Positions 13,533 through 17,855 of a DNA stretch of 17,855 nucleotides are shown piece by piece; the stretch's first letter is position 1, and each line of letters starts with the position of its first letter. The notes under the pieces were generated by a model. That model searched no databases and was not told the DNA's origin. It saw only the letters and a list, made by a program, of their open reading frames with translations. A program made the position numbers and the translations under genes. This stretch comes from an uncultured Bacteroidales bacterium (GTDB lineage: Bacteria; Bacteroidota; Bacteroidia; Bacteroidales; UBA932): contig CAMGTS010000005.1 in the NCBI GenBank assembly GCA_946062035.1, positions 1 through 17,855 on the forward strand, read 5' to 3'.

Positions 13533-14429
13533 GTGGTCAGCAAGGTAGGCAGATATCTTTTTGTTACGGAACAGTACCAGTGTAATGTCCGTACACAGTT
13601 GAGGTTAAGCTATTTAGTGAATTCCGTCCTTACTGCAGCTGATTACCATGCTACACAAAGAGGTTTCGGGACAGACCGGTTGAACCCTGACGGGAAGACC
13701 TGGGTTTTGTCCCGTTTCGCTTTGGAAATGGAGCGAATTCCTTATCGACACGAAGCGTTCTATGTGGAAACATGGGTGGAGTCCGTCAGCAAATTTTTTA
13801 CAAACAGAAACTTCCGCATAGTTTCCGCCGGCCGTACTTCCCGCTGTGAAAAAGAGGGTGGGGTTCTGATACAGCCGGAGAAGTCTCAATCTGGAGAGGT
13901 TTTGGGTTATGGCAGGAGTATCTGGGCGATGATAGACACGACATCAAGGCATCCTGTCGACCTGACTGAAGCCTATGCCGGAAAGATAACGGACTATATT
14001 ATAGATCCTGAGGCTGATTTGTCTGACGCGGAAGAGGCTCTTAAATCTATAATCGGGTGTGTTACGACTCCTATTGAAAAACCTTCACGTATTCCTATGG
14101 ATGACGATTGCCCGTTATTAAGAGAAGTCCAGACATATTTCAGCGATGTCGACTTCAACGGCCATATCAATAGCGTCCGTTATATAGACCATATCCTTGA
14201 CCTGTTTTCGGTTGAGTGGCATAAAACACACTATGTCAGTCGGTTGGATATAGCGTTCGTTGCTGAGGGCAGAGGCGAAGAGCCTATAAAAATATTTGCG
14301 GCGAAGCCTAAAGCCGCAGAGGTATCAAAAGGCGATTCAGAATCAAAAGCTGTAGAATACAGCTTTAAGGTCGTTCAGCGGGCGGATCATGAAACATCCC
14401 GCTGTAGGCTGATAGTCAAAGATTTTTAG
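13533..14429 (+). CDS. Acyl-ACP thioesterase (FatA/FatB-like, double hotdog)
   Basis: The 298-residue cytoplasmic enzyme hydrolyses acyl-acyl carrier protein to release free fatty acid. Hotdog domain 1 (about 5-160) carries HATQRGFGTDRLNPDGKTWVLSRFALEM, WVESVSKFFTNRNFRIV and GYGRSIWAMIDTTSRHPVDL, typical of Bacteroidales thioesterases. Domain 2 (about 195-298) has the catalytic-site motif DVDFNGHINSVRYIDH, with D207, N209 and H211 the expected active residues. There is an unusual Cys-, Glu- and Lys-containing insertion (about 100-121) between the two strands of domain 1. The start is GTG at 13533; no nearer ATG fits the family N-terminus. It follows frr by 52 bp, probably cotranscribed. Its stop is 3 bp from that of smpB on the other strand. 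Confidence 0.9.
   Translation: MVSKVGRYLFVTEQYQCNVRTQLRLSYLVNSVLTAADYHATQRGFGTDRLNPDGKTWVLSRFALEMERIPYRHEAFYVETWVESVSKFFTNRNFRIVSAGRTSRCEKEGGVLIQPEKSQSGEVLGYGRSIWAMIDTTSRHPVDLTEAYAGKITDYIIDPEADLSDAEEALKSIIGCVTTPIEKPSRIPMDDDCPLLREVQTYFSDVDFNGHINSVRYIDHILDLFSVEWHKTHYVSRLDIAFVAEGRGEEPIKIFAAKPKAAEVSKGDSESKAVEYSFKVVQRADHETSRCRLIVKDF
14342..14366 (-). terminator. Candidate intrinsic terminator of the methyltransferase-lgt-smpB operon, inside the thioesterase gene
   Basis: AAAGCTGTA (14346-14354), a 3-nt loop and TACAGCTTT (14358-14366) form a perfect 9-bp stem. On the minus strand it is followed by one more T and then GATT, so a short T-run (TTTT) ends the hairpin, about 67 nt past the smpB stop. 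The stem has only three G-C pairs, so strength is uncertain. Confidence 0.4.
14376..14404. repeat. 7-bp inverted repeat at the end of the thioesterase gene
   Basis: CAGCGGG (14376-14382) and CCCGCTG (14398-14404) are perfect arms around a 15-nt loop. The G-C rich stem lies between the 9-bp hairpin and the convergent stop codons of the thioesterase gene and smpB. On the plus strand five T follow only 18 nt later, so a direct terminator role is weak. Confidence 0.35.
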
Positions 14430-14432
14430 AAG

Positions 14433-14894
14433 TTAATAATCGTCCCCTCTCTGTGCGGCACGGCGCATATCTTTTTCCTTTATACTTTCACGTTTGTCGT
14501 ATTCTTTCTTACCCTTGGCAAGTGAGATATTGAGTTTTGCATATCCGTTGTCAGAGATGAAAAGGCGTGTAGGGACAATCGTAAGACCCTTTTCTTTTAC
14601 AGAACGTTGTAATTTGTTGAGCTCTTTGCGGTTAAGCAGGAGCTTCCTGTCTCTTTTCGGGTCTTTGCGATTATAGCTCGCCCACCAGTAATCTGCGACA
14701 TGCATATTCTTGACATACAACTCACCGTTGGCGAAATAGCAGAAACTGTCTGCAAGAGAGGCTTTTCCTGCCCGGATGGATTTTATCTCAGTACCTGCAA
14801 GAACCACACCTGCGGTATAATTCTCCAAAAATTCGTAGTCGAACCCCGCTCTCCTATTTCTGATATCGACTTTGTTGACCTTTTTCTCACCCAT
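14433..14894 (-). CDS. smpB: SsrA-binding protein SmpB
   Basis: The 153-residue protein binds tmRNA and enters stalled ribosomes for trans-translation. The OB-fold body is clear: [39 protein letters not shown] (13-51), the KNMHVADY strand, [21 protein letters not shown] (75-95), [35 protein letters not shown] (101-135). The tail [16 protein letters not shown] is the helix that enters the decoding channel and is slightly shorter than in many bacteria. The stop is 3 bp from the opposing thioesterase stop. It is the last gene of the operon, 1 bp after lgt. Confidence 0.96.
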   Translation of the reverse strand: MGEKKVNKVDIRNRRAGFDYEFLENYTAGVVLAGTEIKSIRAGKASLADSFCYFANGELYVKNMHVADYWWASYNRKDPKRDRKLLLNRKELNKLQRSVKEKGLTIVPTRLFISDNGYAKLNISLAKGKKEYDKRESIKEKDMRRAAQRGDDY

Positions 14895-14895
14895 A

Positions 14896-15831
14896 CTATA
14901 ACTCTCTGATAATCGGTTTTTTGGCGTAGAAGCTCCAAATAATGATCGCTATTCCGGCGACTATGAAAGGAATGCTGAGAAGTTGTCCGTTGTTGAGAGT
15001 GCGGCCTATCTCTGCGTCAACCTGAGGATTCTTTACATATTCGATGAAGAATCGTGTTGCAAATAGGAGAACCAAAAACAGCCCGAACAGGAATCCTCCG
15101 TAAATATGGACCTTTTCTAATTCATCATGCTCGGCTGATTTTATAACCGAATGAGCATGAGGGTCTTTGGCGTTGATATGAGCTAATTCCGCCGCATACT
15201 TGCCCTGAATGGCCAACGCTTTTTTGGTAAGTGCAAAGTAGAGGGCCATCAGTATCAGGCCAATCAGAAGATAAGATCCGGCTTCGTATATTTGAGTAGG
15301 ATGGCAGGCTACGGTTTCATTGTTGCGAAGAAATACAAATCCCCATGGAAGAGTTGTAGGATGCCCGTAAATCTCTGAATTCATGAGGTTTCCGAGACGA
15401 ATCGCCATGCCTGCAAATGGGATGGCTACCGCCAGACGGTCTGCAAGCCACAAAAAGTCGAACTTGTTTTTCTTGCCGTATTTGTGGACATACCACCAGA
15501 TTCCGAAAACAATGGCGATCGCTCCGCCGTGACTTGCGAGCCCGCCTTTCCAGACTTTGAGAATCTCAATAGGATGAGACAGGTAATACTCTGGTTCATA
15601 GAAAAATACATGCCCGAGTCTCGCTCCCACAAAAGCGCAGATCAGCAACATATAGAGCATGGGATCCAAAAGTGGTTTGGTAGGAAGTCCTTCTCTTTTG
15701 AAGATTTTTATAAACAGCCAATAGCCGAATATGAAGCCTGATATGAACAGTAAACCATACCATCTTATTGAGAGCGGACCTAATTTCAGAAGAACCGGGT
15801 CCGCATTCCAGTTGACAAATAAATATTCCAT
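14896..15831 (-). CDS. lgt: Prolipoprotein diacylglyceryl transferase
   Basis: The 311-residue inner-membrane enzyme transfers diacylglycerol from phosphatidylglycerol to the lipobox Cys of prolipoproteins. Seven membrane segments are expected and hydrophobic stretches agree. Conserved features: GGLASHGG (H101), [14 protein letters not shown] (R145, N148, E153, G156), CHPTQIYE (H177, Y182, E183) and [10 protein letters not shown] (R260). An inserted loop of about 40 residues (203-245) before the RFFIE helix is rich in His (H218, H225, H227, H235, H242) and charge, and is absent from E. coli Lgt; a longer loop is common in Bacteroidota. Lies 3 bp after the methyltransferase gene and 1 bp before smpB. 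Confidence 0.95.
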   Translation of the reverse strand: MEYLFVNWNADPVLLKLGPLSIRWYGLLFISGFIFGYWLFIKIFKREGLPTKPLLDPMLYMLLICAFVGARLGHVFFYEPEYYLSHPIEILKVWKGGLASHGGAIAIVFGIWWYVHKYGKKNKFDFLWLADRLAVAIPFAGMAIRLGNLMNSEIYGHPTTLPWGFVFLRNNETVACHPTQIYEAGSYLLIGLILMALYFALTKKALAIQGKYAAELAHINAKDPHAHSVIKSAEHDELEKVHIYGGFLFGLFLVLLFATRFFIEYVKNPQVDAEIGRTLNNGQLLSIPFIVAGIAIIIWSFYAKKPIIREL

Positions 15832-15834
15832 TGT

Positions 15835-16914
15835 CTATTCATTAAACATTCTTGCGAAAACGCTGAGCGGAATAGCTTTTCCGAAACTGTCCTTCAATAC
15901 AAGTTCCCCACATGTAAAATTCCCTGTATCAGCCTTTTGCATTTTATTATTCTTTTTATCTGCGGCGATATGTCCGTATGCTTTTTTCAGCAGAGTATCC
16001 GCAAGCAATGCGGAATAGCCGTTTGAGTAGAGGTTCAAAACCGTGAAAGAGTGTTCTGGCGCGACTATTTTCGAACACTCCGTCAGGAGTTCAAACAGCA
16101 GCTCGTCTAACTTCCATCTTTCACCATCCGGCCCGTGTCCGTATGCCGGTGGATCCATAATCAGCCCGTTGTAGGTGTTGCCTCGTCTGATTTCCCTTTT
16201 GATAAACTTCAGGGCGTCATCCACAATCCAACGGATGTTATCCAAGTCGCTCAGAGCCTGATTCTCTTTTGCCCATGTAACAACCTGTTTTACAGAATCA
16301 ACGTGTGTGACATCAGCCCCGGCGCAACGTGCCGCAAGAGATGCGCCTCCGGTGTATGCGAAGATGTTGAGAACCTTAACTTTCTCGGTTTCCGCATTTC
16401 CTGCCATTTGAGACCTGAGTTTTGCACCGTTGACAAGCATTCTCGTATGAGAGTAAATCCACTCCCAATTCGGTGACTGTTCGGGGAATACGCCCACATG
16501 TTTGAAAGATGTAAGCCCCAAGCGGAGCTTGAAATACAGCCCCTTTTCAGAAGATATGTTTGCCGCTGATATATTGTGTCTTTTTTGTGACCATTCGGCC
16601 GCAAGTCTGTCAGCTCCCTTATATTCCAAAAACCATCTGTCTGGCATTCTTTCCCGTCCACGCATCTTCCATGTCCCGCTCTCCTCTTTTCCCGCTTTAC
16701 CGAAACCTGCGCCCGCTATGAAAGTCGTATCTGCCAACCGCTGCCACTCCGCTTCGCTCAAATCCTTGCTCCATAATGCCTTAGGTTCAGGACGTGCAAG
16801 AATGTAATCGCCGAAACGCTCCAATTTGTATCCGTCACCCGAATCAATCAGTTCGTACCCTTTCCAGTCTGTAGAGGGGCTTTCTATAATTATCTTGTCG
16901 GCAATGTTATTCAT
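15835..16914 (-). CDS. Class I SAM-dependent methyltransferase (RlmI/RlmK-like, probable rRNA methyltransferase)
   Basis: The 359-residue protein has a Rossmann methyltransferase domain in its C-terminal half: KVLNIFAYTGGASLAARCAGADVTHVDSVKQVVTWAKEN (180-218, motif I and the acidic end of strand 2), WIVDDALKFIKRE (229-241) and the motif IV DPPAYGHGPDGERW (254-267). The N-terminal 110 residues (WKGYELIDSGDGYKLERFGDYILARPEPKALW, then EWQRLAD) form a separate domain. The fold belongs to PF10672, which includes the 23S rRNA cytosine-C5 enzyme RlmI. Active m5C enzymes have a Cys nucleophile soon after motif IV, and none is visible close to it here, so the modified atom and base are open. It heads the operon with lgt and smpB; the smpB partner suggests but does not prove a translation role. 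Confidence 0.82.
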   Translation of the reverse strand: MNNIADKIIIESPSTDWKGYELIDSGDGYKLERFGDYILARPEPKALWSKDLSEAEWQRLADTTFIAGAGFGKAGKEESGTWKMRGRERMPDRWFLEYKGADRLAAEWSQKRHNISAANISSEKGLYFKLRLGLTSFKHVGVFPEQSPNWEWIYSHTRMLVNGAKLRSQMAGNAETEKVKVLNIFAYTGGASLAARCAGADVTHVDSVKQVVTWAKENQALSDLDNIRWIVDDALKFIKREIRRGNTYNGLIMDPPAYGHGPDGERWKLDELLFELLTECSKIVAPEHSFTVLNLYSNGYSALLADTLLKKAYGHIAADKKNNKMQKADTGNFTCGELVLKDSFGKAIPLSVFARMFNE

Positions 16915-16949
16915 TGGTTTACGTTGGCTGTAGTATGTTAAACAGGTCG

Positions 16950-16983
16950 TAAAGTTAGAGAAAATAATTGCTATGTTTGCAAT
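16950..16983 (-). promoter_or_regulatory. Candidate promoter of the methyltransferase-lgt-smpB operon
   Basis: On the minus strand ATTG (16983-16980), a 22-bp spacer and TAACTTTA (16957-16950), one mismatch from TAnnTTTG. It overlaps the pgk promoter. The leader to the ATG at 16914 would be about 30 nt. Confidence 0.35.
16972..16979 (+). promoter_or_regulatory. -7 box of the pgk promoter
   Basis: TATGTTTG is an exact -7 match; no good -33 tetramer lies at the usual distance. The start would be near 16986, giving an A/T-rich leader of about 36 nt before the ATG at 17022, common for highly expressed Bacteroidota genes. Confidence 0.45.
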
Positions 16984-17021
16984 CGCAAAGAATAGGTATT
17001 AATGGTTTAAAAAAGCAAAAT

Positions 17022-17855
17022 ATGCAGAAGAGTATTGAGACTTATGATTTTGGAGGTAAGAAGGTTATTGCCCGTGTGGACTTTAACGTACCTCTCAATG
17101 GAGAATTTCAGGTAACGGACGACACAAGAATCAGAGCTGCCATCCCGACTATAAAAAAGGTTATCGACAATGGCGGTGCGATCATCCTGATGTCACATCT
17201 TGGCAGACCGAAGGGGGTTGAGGAGAAGTATTCCCTTAAACATATCATTTACAAAGTAGAGGAGTTGTTGGGTAAGAAAATAGAGTTCTGCCCAGATTGC
17301 ATGAAGGCTAAGGAGATGACTGAGGCCTTGAAACCGGGTGATGTCCTTCTTCTCGAGAACCTTAGATTTTATGCGGAGGAAGAGGGCAAACCAAGAGGAC
17401 TTGCCGAGGATGCTACAGATGAGGTAAAGAAGGCTGCAAAGGCTGAAGTTAAGGAGAAACAAAAGGAGTTTGTGAAAACTCTTGCTTCTTACGCCGATTG
17501 CTATATCAATGACGCTTTCGGTACTGCTCATAGGGCTCACGCTTCTACTGCGCTGATCGCCAAATATTTCCCGGAGGATAAGATGTTCGGTTACATCATG
17601 AGCGGCGAGATTAAGGCCATTGACAAGGTTGTAAAGGAGCCTCAGCACCCAGTAACAGCTATTATCGGCGGCAGCAAGGTTTCTTCAAAAATCGGCATTC
17701 TTCAGAACCTTGTCGCTAAGGTTGACAATATGATTATCGGCGGAGGCATGGCCTTTACTTTTTCAAAGGCTCTTGGCGGAAAAATCGGAACTTCAATTTG
17801 CGAGGATGATCAGCTTAATGTAGCTCTTGATATTTTGAAAGCGGCTGAGGAGAAG
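17022..17855 (+). CDS. pgk: Phosphoglycerate kinase (partial, C-terminus off window)
   Basis: The first 278 residues, of about 415-420 expected, run to the right edge with no stop. Pgk makes ATP and 3-phosphoglycerate from 1,3-bisphosphoglycerate in glycolysis. Key motifs: [13 protein letters not shown] (13-25, with the substrate-binding Asp and Asn), [33 protein letters not shown] (33-65), [16 protein letters not shown] and [14 protein letters not shown], then [38 protein letters not shown] at the start of the nucleotide domain. Between LRFYAEEE and [10 protein letters not shown] lies a Lys- and Glu-rich insertion (about 129-155) that is absent from E. coli Pgk but characteristic of Bacteroidota. 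The start is the ATG at 17022, directly before the conserved N-terminus. The gene is transcribed away from the methyltransferase gene. Confidence 0.95.
   Translation, partial: MQKSIETYDFGGKKVIARVDFNVPLNGEFQVTDDTRIRAAIPTIKKVIDNGGAIILMSHLGRPKGVEEKYSLKHIIYKVEELLGKKIEFCPDCMKAKEMTEALKPGDVLLLENLRFYAEEEGKPRGLAEDATDEVKKAAKAEVKEKQKEFVKTLASYADCYINDAFGTAHRAHASTALIAKYFPEDKMFGYIMSGEIKAIDKVVKEPQHPVTAIIGGSKVSSKIGILQNLVAKVDNMIIGGGMAFTFSKALGGKIGTSICEDDQLNVALDILKAAEEK

Noticed and set aside
17193..17648. 151-codon open frame on the minus strand
   Set aside because: It is antisense to pgk, whose coding potential is unambiguous.
1..17855. CRISPR array, toxin-antitoxin pair, restriction system, transposon or prophage
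   Set aside because: No tandem direct repeats, transposase, integrase or defence-type domain is visible; the gene content is core housekeeping.

Overview
The window looks like a stretch of core chromosome from a Bacteroidales bacterium (phylum Bacteroidota); I cannot resolve the family. Three things point there. Candidate promoters match the phylum's TAnnTTTG -7 box with a TTTG-like -33 box, and strong Shine-Dalgarno sites are not evident. Several proteins are of Bacteroidota type: a Pgk with a charged insertion, a FatA-like acyl-ACP thioesterase, a b-type cytochrome of succinate dehydrogenase/fumarate reductase, and a DUF3109 protein. holB is followed directly by a RicT/PSP1-type gene. I see no phage, IS element, CRISPR array, tRNA or rRNA.

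Layout. Positions 1-4718 hold a minus-strand operon read right to left: a secreted TPR protein, a U32 peptidase-family protein (RlhA-like), holB (clamp-loader delta prime) and a partial ricT-like gene. A divergent promoter region (4719-4880) leads on the plus strand to a secreted, full-length M16-family protein and a Cys-rich DUF3109 protein. Opposing these is a short minus-strand operon (9067-8342) of a two-helix membrane protein and a DUF2007-like protein. Its 3' end and terminator lie inside the DUF3109 gene. A second divergent promoter pair (9068-9176) drives that operon and, on the plus strand, a membrane-anchored coiled-coil protein plus hemW. A lone sdhC/frdC faces hemW. A third divergent promoter region (12056-12180) starts pyrH, frr and an acyl-ACP thioesterase. 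These converge, with 3 bp between stop codons, on a minus-strand operon of an RlmI-like methyltransferase, lgt and smpB. The window ends in the first 278 codons of pgk, transcribed divergently from that operon.

The genes are mostly housekeeping: replication (holB), translation and ribosome rescue (frr, smpB, probable rRNA modification), nucleotide and glycolytic metabolism (pyrH, pgk), lipoprotein and lipid biosynthesis (lgt, thioesterase), heme handling (hemW) and respiration (sdhC).

I did not find a new defence or mobile system. The most notable observation is that the M16-family protein has lost all the zinc-binding and catalytic residues while keeping the surrounding fold motifs, so it is probably a secreted pseudoprotease. 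Others worth a look are the sdhC gene detached from its flavoprotein and iron-sulfur partners, overlapping back-to-back promoters, and intrinsic terminators embedded in opposing coding sequences.
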